The translations under genes were made by a program, and so were the position numbers. The notes under the pieces were generated by a model. It was not told where the DNA came from and searched no databases. It saw only the letters and a list, made by a program, of their open reading frames with translations. From assembly GCF_020404845.1 (NCBI RefSeq), contig NZ_JAIOJZ010000015.1, positions 62,001 to 126,000 of the forward strand: a stretch of DNA of 64,000 nucleotides. Reading direction: 5' to 3'. The stretch is from Streptomyces hyderabadensis (lineage in GTDB: Bacteria > Actinomycetota > Actinomycetes > Streptomycetales > Streptomycetaceae). Positions 21,974 through 29,939 of the stretch are shown here, one piece after another. The first letter of the stretch is position 1; each line of letters begins with the position of its first letter.

Positions 21974-24133
21974 TCAGCGCAGCACCTCGGCCCAGACCAC
22001 CTTGCCGGTGTCCGTCCACCGCACGCCCCACCGGCTGGTGAGCCGGTGCACCACCTGCAGACCGCGACCCCCGTCGTCGAGGAGCCCGCCCCGGCCCAGC
22101 CGCGGCCTGCCGTTGCCGGTGTCGCCGACCTCGCACAGCAGGCCGGGACCGGCCCGGATCAGCCGTACCGTGATGGGGCCGCCGGCGAACCGGACCGCGT
22201 TGGTGACCAGCTCGCTGACCAGGAGCAGCACGCTGTCCCGGGTGCCGTCCCTGGTGCGCCACTGCCGCAGCAGCGCGGCGACCAGTGCGCGGGCCCGCGC
22301 GGCCGCGTCGTCGCGGGCGGGCAGCCGCCAGGTCGCGGTGTCCCCCTTGCGGTAGCCGATCATCCGCGCGAGCAGCAGGGTCACGTCGTCGCGCTGCCGC
22401 GCCGGCATCACCTCGGAGACCACCCGCCGCGCGGCCTGCTGCAGCGTGTCCCAGGGGTGCACCGCGGACACCACGTCCGCCAGCCTGCCGATGCCCTCGT
22501 CGATCGGCACGGCCGGGTCCTCGACCAGCCCGTCGGTGTAGAGGGCGAGCAGGGAACCCGGAGGAGCGGGGAAGGTGTGCACGCCGAACGGCTCCCGCAG
22601 CGCGAACTCGGCGCCCAGGCCGGGGTGCGGGCGGACCGGGAGCGGAGCGGCGTGTCCGTCCGGCGCCACCAGGATCGGGGGCAGGTGGCCCGCGCTGGAC
22701 AGCGTCACCCGGTGACTGACGGGGTCGTAGACGGCGATGCAGCAGGTCGACCCGAGGGCGCTGTAGCCGGCCGCCAGCCCGGACTCCGCGTCGTCCAGCA
22801 GCGTCACCGTCTCGTCCAGGTGCTCCAGCACCTCGTCGGGCGCCAGGCCGGCGGACAGCAGCGCGCGGGCCTCCATGCTCAGCTGGCCCATGGTCGCCGC
22901 CGCCCCCAGCCCGTGCCCGACGACGTCGCCGACGACCAGCGCGGTACGGCCGTCCGGCAGCGGAAAGCTGTTCACCCAGTCGCCTCCGACGCCCGCGCTG
23001 TCGGGGGTGGTGGGCTGGTAGACGCTGGCGGTCTGGACGGTGCCGCCGCCGGAGCGCGGCAGCAGCCGGCGTTGCAGGGCCAGCACCTGCGTGTGCTCGC
23101 GCTGGTGCTGGCGGGCCAGGTCCACGTGGTGGGAGGTTCTGGCCACCAGTTCTTGGAGGTCGAACAGCTCGCTGTCGGCGAAGGGCCGGTCCGCCCGCCG
23201 CCACACCTCCGCCACGCCCAGCACGACGGGCGGATCACCCTCCAGCACCAGCGGTACGCACGCCACACCCGCCGACCGGTCCCCCGGCACCAGGGCGCGT
23301 ACCAGCCGCGGACTGCCGAGCACCCGCTCGATCGCCTCCCGGTCGGGCAGGACGATGGACTGCGGGGCGTCGGCGCGCCGTATCGCCTGTGCCAGCAGCC
23401 GGCTCGCGTCGCTGGGCAGGTCCTCGCCGAGGGTCACATAGCCCTCGGGCCACGCCCGGTCCGGGACGAGCGCCGCCCGCCGCAGCCGGATGCGGCCCTG
23501 CGCCCGCTCGGTGACCCCCTCACCCGTCCACACGGCGAAGTCGAGATCGACGGCTGCCACGTCTCCCCAGGCCAGCAGGGACTCCGCCAGCGACTGCGCC
23601 GTCTCGCCGATGTCCAGCGACGTGCCGATCGCGGTCTCGGCGGCGTACAGGTGCAGTCTCCTGGCCATGGCGATGACGGAGACGGTCAGACCCTCCTGGG
23701 GCGGGGCGGCGGGCAGGATGCTCATCGAGACGACCAGCTCCGAGCCGTCGCGGCGGCGCAGGCGCTGGACCCGCGCCACGTGCGCCTCGCCGGTCTCGAG
23801 GACCTGCCGCAGCCGCCGGGTGACCGTCGGAACGTCACCCTGGGGCAGCAGGTCGACGAACGGGCTGCCGATCGCGGCGTCCAGCCCCGCGAAGACAGGG
23901 GCCTCCAGATTGCGGTGGGTGACTCTCAGCTCCCGGTCCAGATTCACCGCGCCGAGGATCTGCTCCGGCCGGCCCGCTGCCGGATGACCGTGCTCCGCTT
24001 GATGTCCGGCGGGCTCGTCCCGCGACTCGGCAGGACCGGCCGCCGCCGCTCCGCCACGCGGGATGTACCGCCCCAGAGCGCTGCTGACCAGGTTGAACGG
24101 CGACGAGGACGAAGGGGAGGGTGTGGAGTCCAT
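21974..24133 (-). CDS. Four-domain PAS-GAF-PP2C(SpoIIE)-HATPase signalling protein
   Basis: A 719-residue cytosolic protein: PAS-like domain (about 55-165), GAF-like domain (170-345), SpoIIE/PP2C phosphatase (375-575) and RsbW-type ATPase (590-718). Phosphatase motifs are VGGDWVNSF, VVGDVVGHG, LYTDGLVE and RQRDDVTLLL. The usual Asp in the WYD position is Asn, so metal binding may differ. The kinase-like part has the N-box ELVTNAVRFAGG and CEVGDTGNGRP. A protein with both activities can phosphorylate and dephosphorylate a STAS partner. No STAS or sigma gene lies next to it, so its partner is elsewhere. It begins with a Ser-rich N-terminus at 24133. Confidence 0.88.
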   Translation of the reverse strand: MDSTPSPSSSSPFNLVSSALGRYIPRGGAAAAGPAESRDEPAGHQAEHGHPAAGRPEQILGAVNLDRELRVTHRNLEAPVFAGLDAAIGSPFVDLLPQGDVPTVTRRLRQVLETGEAHVARVQRLRRRDGSELVVSMSILPAAPPQEGLTVSVIAMARRLHLYAAETAIGTSLDIGETAQSLAESLLAWGDVAAVDLDFAVWTGEGVTERAQGRIRLRRAALVPDRAWPEGYVTLGEDLPSDASRLLAQAIRRADAPQSIVLPDREAIERVLGSPRLVRALVPGDRSAGVACVPLVLEGDPPVVLGVAEVWRRADRPFADSELFDLQELVARTSHHVDLARQHQREHTQVLALQRRLLPRSGGGTVQTASVYQPTTPDSAGVGGDWVNSFPLPDGRTALVVGDVVGHGLGAAATMGQLSMEARALLSAGLAPDEVLEHLDETVTLLDDAESGLAAGYSALGSTCCIAVYDPVSHRVTLSSAGHLPPILVAPDGHAAPLPVRPHPGLGAEFALREPFGVHTFPAPPGSLLALYTDGLVEDPAVPIDEGIGRLADVVSAVHPWDTLQQAARRVVSEVMPARQRDDVTLLLARMIGYRKGDTATWRLPARDDAAARARALVAALLRQWRTRDGTRDSVLLLVSELVTNAVRFAGGPITVRLIRAGPGLLCEVGDTGNGRPRLGRGGLLDDGGRGLQVVHRLTSRWGVRWTDTGKVVWAEVLR

Positions 24134-24304
24134 GCGGCTCCCTCAGCTCGCTCGCCAACCCCGGCACAGTGCCGGGGCCGTACTCGAACCCGTGCGGAAG
24201 AGCCCCCGAGGATCCCGACCGCACACCCCATTCAATAACACCGGCGGACGCTTCGCCCACACCAGCGGACCGCGCCGGGACCACGGACGGTGACCGAGCG
24301 ACTC

Positions 24305-25489
24305 CTAGAGCCACTCACCTTCCAGGGCGGTGGCCGTGAGGCCCGGTGCGGCCGCGTAGAGGACGGCACGGCTGCCCGCCTTCTGTCCGGCGTCGTGCGC
24401 CCGCCGCAGGATGTCGAACACGGCGGCGCCCCCGCGGTTGCCGCTGGTGTAGCTGTCCCGGCTGTACTCCAGGAGCCCCGACGGCCACTCGTCGGGCATC
24501 GTCTGCTCCATGTACTCCAGCACCCGGGTACCGCCGGGGTGCGCGAGCAGGAGGTCGGGGTGCCAGGCGGTGGGGTCGTCCCCGTAACGGGCGCGGAGCC
24601 ACTCCCACATCGCGGTGACGGTCTCCTGCACCGCCCGCGGCCCGCGCCGGTCCATCACGAAGTGGGTGCCGTCCGCCCGCGTCTGAAGGCGGTGCAGGTC
24701 CTGTGTGCCCGGCAGGGTGTGGTGCCAGGCGGCGTCCAGCCGGAGCACCGACTCGCGCCTCGGGCGGCCCGTGACCACCGCGGCGACCGCGGTGTCCGCG
24801 AACAGCAGCCGGACGATCAGGGACTCCAGGGTGTCGTCCGCGGGCTGGTAGGTCGTGCTCAGCGCCTCGGAGATCACGACCAGCACCACCCGGTCCGGGT
24901 CCGCCGCCACGAGGTCGGCGGCCAGCGCCAGGGAGCGGGTCCCGGCCACGCAGGCCCACTGGGCGGCCGGCAGCAGCATGGCGTCGCCGCGCAGCGGCAG
25001 CCGGTTGGCCAGGGCCACGTCCAGTCCGGGCAGCGCCGGGGTGGTGGAGTTGCTGGTGATCAGGCAGTCGACGTCCGCGACGTCCAGCCCGGCGATCTGC
25101 AGGGCGCCGCGCGCCGCGCGCTCCCCGTAGGACTGCACGGCCTCCCAGGCCGGGGCGGTGCGCTCCTGGACGGTCTGCGGCGCGGGCACCGCTTCGAGGG
25201 CGGCGATCACACGGTCCGCCTCCTGCTCGCCGAACCCCTCGCGGACCAGCGCCTCCCGGGCGGGCCCGACGCCTGCGGCCCCCAGGGCGCCGCCGTCGCC
25301 GGGCGCCACGGCGGCCTGGAGGGGCAGCATCCAGCCGCGGGACTCGATGCCCGTACTGGCCGCGATGCCGTCGATCCGCGGCGCCCACGCCGCGTGCGGG
25401 TGCCGGTCGCGCACCTCCGCCACGATCTCGCTGGTCTGTACGGAGTGCTCGCCGTGTATCACGGCGGGAGGGCACAGGTAAGCGGCCAC
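24305..25489 (-). CDS. Type III polyketide synthase (chalcone synthase family)
   Basis: A 394-residue condensing enzyme of the thiolase fold. The catalytic triad can be placed: Cys in AAQWACVAGTRSLAL (near residue 172), His in LLLAHPGGTRVLE (about 313) and Asn in SYTSGNRGGAAVFDIL (about 349). The family extends an acyl-CoA starter with malonyl-CoA, directly on CoA, and cyclises the chain to pyrones, resorcinols or naphthols. The start GTG 25489 gives VAAYLCPPAVI, the normal N-terminal strand, with AAAGG upstream. No cytochrome P450 or methyltransferase follows, so product tailoring genes are not seen. The product cannot be predicted. A TetR gene lies upstream in the same direction. Confidence 0.85.
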   Translation of the reverse strand: MAAYLCPPAVIHGEHSVQTSEIVAEVRDRHPHAAWAPRIDGIAASTGIESRGWMLPLQAAVAPGDGGALGAAGVGPAREALVREGFGEQEADRVIAALEAVPAPQTVQERTAPAWEAVQSYGERAARGALQIAGLDVADVDCLITSNSTTPALPGLDVALANRLPLRGDAMLLPAAQWACVAGTRSLALAADLVAADPDRVVLVVISEALSTTYQPADDTLESLIVRLLFADTAVAAVVTGRPRRESVLRLDAAWHHTLPGTQDLHRLQTRADGTHFVMDRRGPRAVQETVTAMWEWLRARYGDDPTAWHPDLLLAHPGGTRVLEYMEQTMPDEWPSGLLEYSRDSYTSGNRGGAAVFDILRRAHDAGQKAGSRAVLYAAAPGLTATALEGEWL

Positions 25490-25821
25490 GATCGGCACCT
25501 TTCTACGGATTCTGCGGTGAGCGAGAAGCAGGTGAGGAAGGGAACGGGGGTGGGGAGGGGAGCGGTGGGAGAGGGAGAAGGAGGAAGCGGCGTCACGCGC
25601 GCTGTGGCGTGGCTCACTTGGCTGCGTCGCGGCCAAGTCGGCGGCGGTACCCGCGACTTCGCGCGGCATTGCGCGTCGGCCCCTCAGCACGAGCATGGCG
25701 GCGAAAGGGGCATTTGCGCAGTGACCCACGCAACTTGGGCAGGCGTGGGATGCGTGAGACGGCGCACACGCCGAGGGGTGGCCCGACGGGCGGCGGCAGT
25801 GCCGGGAGTCGGTGCCCGCAG
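25490..25821. other. Intergenic stretch between TetR and type III PKS genes
   Basis: About 330 bases with the PKS promoter presumably near 25490-25560. The stretch 25530-25590 is purine-rich on the plus strand (runs of GGGAG/AGGAAG). I see no gene and no clear operator. Confidence 0.4.
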
Positions 25822-26553
25822 TCAGTGTCCGGGTCGGTGATGTGCCGTGATGCCGGCCAGGACGAGGGTGATCCCGGCGAGGAACTGCTCGCGGTCGTCG
25901 TGGCCGCGCACCTGGTTCGCCACGGCCCGGATGAACGGGTACTCCTCCGGGTCGAGCGCCTCCCACGCCGCCGACACGGTGTCCAGGAACGCGTCCCGGT
26001 CCACGTCGCCCCCCGTCAGCCCGGCACGCGCGGCGCTCGCGGAGTTCGCGGCGTTCTGGCCGGCGGCGCCGAGGATGTAGTGCATCAGCGCCGAGGTCGC
26101 CGTGAACCAGTGGGCCTCGGGCACGTCCATCGCCCGGACCTGGCGGCCCAGGCTCTCGAAGATCCGCGGCGCCACCGTCGCCCAGGGGGTCCGGGACAAC
26201 TGCATCGCGAGCTGCATGGCGAGCCAGGGGTGCGCTTCGGTCGCGTCGAACAGGCCGAGCGCGACGGCGCGGACGGTGTCCTCGGGCGAGTCGGCGGTGC
26301 GGCCGGAGGGTTCGACGGCCACGGCCGCGGCGACGACCGCCTCCGTGGCGGCGCCGAGCAGTTCGTCCTTCCCCGTGATGTGCCAGTAGATCGCTCCGGG
26401 GCCGGTCGAGAGGTGCTGGGCCAGCGCGCGGAAGGTGAGGCCGCGCTCTCCCACGGTGTCGAGGAGTTCGACGGCGGCTTCGACGATGCGCTCCCGCGAG
26501 AGGGGTTCCTGCCGCCGTTCCGGGCGACGCGACCTGGTTGCCATGCCCCTCAT
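25822..26553 (-). CDS. TetR-family repressor
   Basis: A 243-residue repressor with an N-terminal helix-turn-helix (LSRERIVEAAVELLDTVGERG, then LTFRALAQHLSTGPGAIYWHITGKDELL), and a C-terminal ligand-binding/dimerisation region resembling TetR_C (residues 90-235). The ATG at 26553 is backed by AGAGGG six bases upstream. An ATG three codons later is possible. It is divergent from a TetX-like monooxygenase, and three TGGAACGnCGTTCCA palindromes fill the shared promoter, the usual arrangement for a self-repressing regulator that also controls a drug- or xenobiotic-modifying enzyme. The inducer is unknown. Confidence 0.9.
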   Translation of the reverse strand: MRGMATRSRRPERRQEPLSRERIVEAAVELLDTVGERGLTFRALAQHLSTGPGAIYWHITGKDELLGAATEAVVAAAVAVEPSGRTADSPEDTVRAVALGLFDATEAHPWLAMQLAMQLSRTPWATVAPRIFESLGRQVRAMDVPEAHWFTATSALMHYILGAAGQNAANSASAARAGLTGGDVDRDAFLDTVSAAWEALDPEEYPFIRAVANQVRGHDDREQFLAGITLVLAGITAHHRPGH

Positions 26554-26564
26554 CCTAGACCCTC

Positions 26565-26634
26565 TGGAACGACGTTCCAGCTTGACAGGTGATGGAACGC
26601 CGTTCCACCCTGGAGAAGCTGGAACGTCGTTCCA
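26565..26634. promoter_or_regulatory. Three 15-bp palindromic operators (TGGAACGnCGTTCCA)
   Basis: Copies at 26565-26579, 26593-26607 and 26620-26634 differ only at the central base (A, C, T). Centres are 28 and 27 bases apart. They lie between the divergent TetR (26553) and monooxygenase (26695) starts. Confidence 0.92.
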
Positions 26635-26694
26635 GTCCAGTGTCCGCTGTCGGCCCTCCGTCTCCGGGCGGGCCGCGACCAGGAGGTATGCGCC

Positions 26695-27816
26695 ATGAAC
26701 ACGCACGTCACGATCGTCGGCGCCGGACTCGGCGGTCTCACGCTCGCCCGCGTCCTGCACGTCCACGGAATCCCCGCCACGGTCTACGAGGCCGACGCCT
26801 CTCCGACGGCCCGGGCCCAGGGCGGGATGCTCGACATCCACGAGCACAACGGCCAGCAGGCCCTGCGGGTCGCGGGCCTGTCCGAGGAGTTCCGCGGTCT
26901 GGTCCTGGAGGGCCGGCAGGCGACGCGGGTCCTCGCCCCGGACGGAACGGCCCTGTTCGAGGAAGTCGACGACGGCACGGGCGGCCGCCCCGAGGTGATG
27001 CGCGGCGAACTGCGGCGGATACTCCTCGACTCACTCCCGGCCGGCACCGTTCGGTGGGGCCACAAGGTCCGCGGCGCCCGCTCCCTCGGCGACGGCCGCC
27101 ACGAGGTGGCGTTCGCGGACGGCACCTCCGTCGTGACGAGCCTGCTGGTCGGCGCGGACGGCGCCTGGTCCCGGGTGCGACCGCTGCTGTCCGGCGCCGC
27201 ACCCGAGTACGTCGGCATGTCGTTCGTCGAGACCTTTCTGCTCGACGCCGACGTCCGGCACCCGGCCACCGCGAAGGCGGTCGGCGACGGTGCGATGCTC
27301 GCCCTCGCACCGGGGAAGGCGATCCAGGCGCACCGGGAGACCGGCGGGACCCTGCACGCCTACGTGGCCCTGCGCAAGCCGCGCGAGTGGTTCGACGCGA
27401 CGGAACTCGCCGGGGCGGAGGGTGTCGCGCGGGTGGCGCGGGAGTTCGCCGGCTGGGCGCCGGAGCTGACGGCGATGATCACCGACGCCGACACCGCGCC
27501 GGTGCTGCGTCCGCTCCACACCCTCCCCGCCGAGCACCGCTGGGAGCGGGTGCCGGGGGTCACCCTGCTCGGTGACGCGGCCCACCTCATGCCGCCGTCC
27601 GGCGAAGGCGCCAACCTGGCCATGCACGACGGCGCCGAGCTGGGCAAGGCCCTCGCCGCGCACCCCGGTGACGTGGAGGCCGCGCTCGCCGCGTACGAGC
27701 GGGACCTGTTCCCGCGGGGTGCGGCGGAGGCCGCCGAGTCGTCCCGGCTGCACGCGCTGATGTTCGGCGACGACACGCCGCACGGCCTGATCGGCATGTT
27801 CGGCGGACAGGAGTAG
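26695..27816 (+). CDS. FAD-dependent monooxygenase, TetX-like
   Basis: A 373-residue class A flavoprotein monooxygenase. It has the dinucleotide-binding motif VTIVGAGLGGLTLARVL (residues 5-21), the second FAD motif VTLLGDAAHLMPPSGEGANLAMHDG (about 290) and the family DG motif LLVGADGAWSRVR. The segment GGMLDIHEHNGQQALRVAGL closely follows TetX proteins, which inactivate tetracyclines by hydroxylation. Many streptomycete relatives act on other polyketides, so tetracycline is only a candidate substrate. The gene is divergent from a TetR repressor with three shared operators, consistent with induction by its substrate. Confidence 0.88.
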   Translation: MNTHVTIVGAGLGGLTLARVLHVHGIPATVYEADASPTARAQGGMLDIHEHNGQQALRVAGLSEEFRGLVLEGRQATRVLAPDGTALFEEVDDGTGGRPEVMRGELRRILLDSLPAGTVRWGHKVRGARSLGDGRHEVAFADGTSVVTSLLVGADGAWSRVRPLLSGAAPEYVGMSFVETFLLDADVRHPATAKAVGDGAMLALAPGKAIQAHRETGGTLHAYVALRKPREWFDATELAGAEGVARVAREFAGWAPELTAMITDADTAPVLRPLHTLPAEHRWERVPGVTLLGDAAHLMPPSGEGANLAMHDGAELGKALAAHPGDVEAALAAYERDLFPRGAAEAAESSRLHALMFGDDTPHGLIGMFGGQE

Positions 27817-27879
27817 ACGGGCGGTGCGGCGGTCCGCGCGGGCCGACCGCCACCCGGTTCCGGCCGAGGGCGCCCGGGC

Positions 27880-28335
27880 TCAGACGGACGTCGGCGTGTC
27901 CGCGGGCAGTGACCCGGTGGCCGGCCGGCCACCGGCCCGTCGCCGGGGGCGCAGGAGGGCGGCCAGGCTCCAGCGGCCCGGACCGACGGCGGCGACCAGG
28001 AGGAAGGACCAGCAGAACATGGCCGCCGACTCCCCGCCGTTCTCGATCGGGAACAGGCCGTCGGGCTGGTGCTCGACGAAGTAGGCGTACGCCATGGAGC
28101 CGGAGCACAGGACGGCGGCGCTGCGGGTGGCGAGACCGCACAGGACCAGGGTGCCGCCGACGAGTTGCACCACGGCGGCCCACCAGCCGGGCCACGCGGC
28201 GAAGGCCGGTGCCGCTCCGTGCGGGCCGCCCAGGACGTCGAACAGGGTGGCGGCTCCGTGGCAGGCGAACAGCAGGCCCAGCACGATGCGGAAGAGCGCG
28301 ATCACGTGCTCCCTGCGTTTTTCCAACGCTTCCAA
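27880..28335 (-). CDS. DoxX-family membrane protein
   Basis: A 151-residue protein with four hydrophobic segments (ALFRIVLGLLFACHG, AAVVQLVGGTLVLCGL, AVLCSGSMAYAYFV, MFCWSFLLVAAVG) in the DoxX arrangement. The motif EHQPDGLFPIENGGE is characteristic. DoxX proteins act in oxidative or thiol stress membranes, often with thiosulfate or disulfide enzymes, but the role here is open. The start is a TTG at 28335, because GAGAGGAG precedes it by about eight bases. Downstream GTG codons are less well placed. It is divergent from the chitin-active LPMO gene, with DasR-like sites between them. Confidence 0.8.
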   Translation of the reverse strand: MEALEKRREHVIALFRIVLGLLFACHGAATLFDVLGGPHGAAPAFAAWPGWWAAVVQLVGGTLVLCGLATRSAAVLCSGSMAYAYFVEHQPDGLFPIENGGESAAMFCWSFLLVAAVGPGRWSLAALLRPRRRAGGRPATGSLPADTPTSV

Positions 28336-28486
28336 CGGTGGTGCTCCTCTCTTGCGCAGCGGCCGCGGGGTGGGGACCGGGCGGCCGGTGGGGATGGTGC
28401 GCAGCACGGGGGCAGGGTCCGACGGCGTCCGTCCTGAGGCAGGGGAGACGCAGAACCCATTCGACTTTTAACCATCACGGAGATCC

Positions 28487-28632
28487 TTGTCTAGACCAAT
28501 AGCGCAACGAGTTGCGCACGCGCGCCGTCCCGCCAAATCGGCACCGCCTCTTGTCGGTTGGTGGTGCGCAAGCCCTTGACCGGACCGGCTCCGCCGCTAT
28601 GGTCTAGACCTGAAGTCGTCAGGTCTAGACCT
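28487..28632. promoter_or_regulatory. DasR-type operators (dre sites) upstream of the LPMO gene
   Basis: Two near-consensus elements, TGGTCTAGACCT (28600-28611) and AGGTCTAGACCT (28621-28632), lie 21 bases apart, on the same face of the helix, just before the start at 28653. A third, TTGTCTAGACCA (28487-28498), lies further upstream toward the DoxX gene. The consensus TGGTCTAGACCA is the binding site of DasR, the GntR repressor of chitin and N-acetylglucosamine genes, which is released by amino-sugar phosphates. Confidence 0.85.
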
Positions 28633-28652
28633 GTATCCGAAAGGGGCACGAC

Positions 28653-29375
28653 ATGCGCACCAAGAGACGGGTGGCCATCGCGGTCGGAGCGCTGGTCGCT
28701 CCGCTGCTCGCCGTCAGCCTTCCGGCGAGCACCGCGGGCGCCCACGGGTGGGTGACCTCGCCCGGCAGCCGGCAGGACCAGTGCGCCGCGGGGATCGTCG
28801 ACTGCGGTCAGATCAAGTACGAGCCGCAGAGCGTCGAGGGCCCGAAGGGCCTGAACAGCTGCAGCGGCGGAAACAGCCAGTTCGCCGAACTCGACGACGA
28901 CAGCAAGGGCTGGCGGGTCACGCCGGTCGGCACCACGCACACCTTCACCTGGCACCACACGGCACGGCACGCCACCGCCAACTGGCAGTACTTCATCGGC
29001 AACCAGAAGATCGCCGAATTCGACGGCCACGGCGCACAGCCCGCCCCGGACGTGAGCCACCAGGTGAACTTCGGCGGCTTCACCGGCCGTCAGAAGGTCC
29101 TGGCCGTCTGGAACGTCGCGGACACCGGAAACGCCTTCTACTCCTGCATCGACGTCAACATCGGCGGCACCGGCGGGGGTGACGGGGGCGGGGACGGCGA
29201 GCCCGGCGACTGCGACGCCGCGGCCTGGAGCGCCGGGAGCGTCTACAGCGGCGGCGACACCGTCTCGCACGGCGGCCACACCTGGCGCGCCAAGTGGTGG
29301 GTGACCGGCGAGGAGCCCGGCACCACCGGTGAATGGGGCGTCTGGGAAGACCTCGGAGCCTGCGCGGCCGCATGA
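28653..29375 (+). CDS. Secreted AA10 lytic polysaccharide monooxygenase with chitin-binding domain
   Basis: A 240-residue exported enzyme. After the signal peptide (cleavage after Ala30, STAGA-HGWV) the mature protein starts with His31, the first ligand of the copper His-brace. The second His is in FTWHHTARHATANW (about 107). Conserved disulfide Cys are present (DQCAAGIVDCG, SCSGGN). A Gly/Asp linker leads to a small C-terminal CBM5/12-type domain (about 187-237: CDAAAWSAGSVYSGGDTVSHGG, with exposed Trp). It oxidatively cleaves crystalline chitin and so helps chitinases and the chitosanase. Three DasR-type sites in the promoter link it to the amino-sugar regulon. A strong hairpin terminator follows. 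Confidence 0.93.
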   Translation: MRTKRRVAIAVGALVAPLLAVSLPASTAGAHGWVTSPGSRQDQCAAGIVDCGQIKYEPQSVEGPKGLNSCSGGNSQFAELDDDSKGWRVTPVGTTHTFTWHHTARHATANWQYFIGNQKIAEFDGHGAQPAPDVSHQVNFGGFTGRQKVLAVWNVADTGNAFYSCIDVNIGGTGGGDGGGDGEPGDCDAAAWSAGSVYSGGDTVSHGGHTWRAKWWVTGEEPGTTGEWGVWEDLGACAAA

Positions 29376-29378
29376 CCG

Positions 29379-29422
29379 CGAGGGGCCGGAGTGCACCGAC
29401 CGCGGTGCGCGCCGGCCCCTCG
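29379..29422 (+). terminator. Bipartite hairpin terminator after the LPMO gene
   Basis: An 11-bp outer stem (CGAGGGGCCGG at 29379-29389, complement at 29412-29422) with an inner 6-bp stem GCACCG / CGGTGC (29393-29398, 29403-29408). It begins only a few bases after the stop codon at 29375. Confidence 0.88.
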
Positions 29423-29505
29423 GCGCCCCAGCTCCCGCCGGCGACGAACGGGTCCGCTTTTCCGGAAAGCCGGTAAAATAATTCCAAAGCGGGAAGGGGG
29501 CCGTG

Positions 29506-29937
29506 ATGGATCCGTGGCTGATCTGGCTGATCGTTTCGGCAGTCCTGATCGTGGCGGAGATCTTCACTCTCACCGCCGCGCTCGGAATGCTGGGCGCGGC
29601 CGCACTCATCACGGCCGGATCCGCGGCAGCCGGCCTTTCCGTGCCTTTTCAATTCCTCGTGTTCACGGTCGTCTCGGCGATCACCCTTTTCTTCCTCCGC
29701 CCCGTCGCGCTGCGCCACCTCGTCCAGCCCCAGACCCAGCGCTTCGGGGTGGACGCCCTGGTCGGCCAGGCCGCGTACGTCCTCTCCGAGGTGACCGGAA
29801 GGGACGGCAGGGTCCGTATCGGCGGCGAGGAATGGACGGCCCGTTCCTACGACGAGACGCTGGTGATTCCCCGGGGCGCGACGGTCGACGTCCTGGAGAT
29901 CAGCGGCACCACCGCATTCGTTTATCCCCGGGAGTGA
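29506..29937 (+). CDS. NfeD-family membrane protein
   Basis: A 143-residue protein: three hydrophobic segments (WLIWLIVSAVLIVAEIF, AALGMLGAAALITAGS, FLVFTVVSAITLFFL) followed by a soluble OB-fold domain (about 75-143; GVDALVGQAAYVLSEV, VRIGGEEWTARSYD, TVDVLEISGTTAFVYP). NfeD proteins partner with SPFH/flotillin proteins in membrane microdomains. The next gene encodes such a protein after a two-base gap, as is usual. ATG 29506 is preferred over the GTG just before it because GGAAGGGGG is then at a proper distance. Confidence 0.9.
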   Translation: MDPWLIWLIVSAVLIVAEIFTLTAALGMLGAAALITAGSAAAGLSVPFQFLVFTVVSAITLFFLRPVALRHLVQPQTQRFGVDALVGQAAYVLSEVTGRDGRVRIGGEEWTARSYDETLVIPRGATVDVLEISGTTAFVYPRE

Positions 29938-29939
29938 CC

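Noticed and set aside
21815..24238. Long plus-strand frame opposite the PAS-GAF-PP2C-ATPase gene
   Set aside because: Antisense of a clear multi-domain gene; composition is dominated by His, Arg, Val and Gly.
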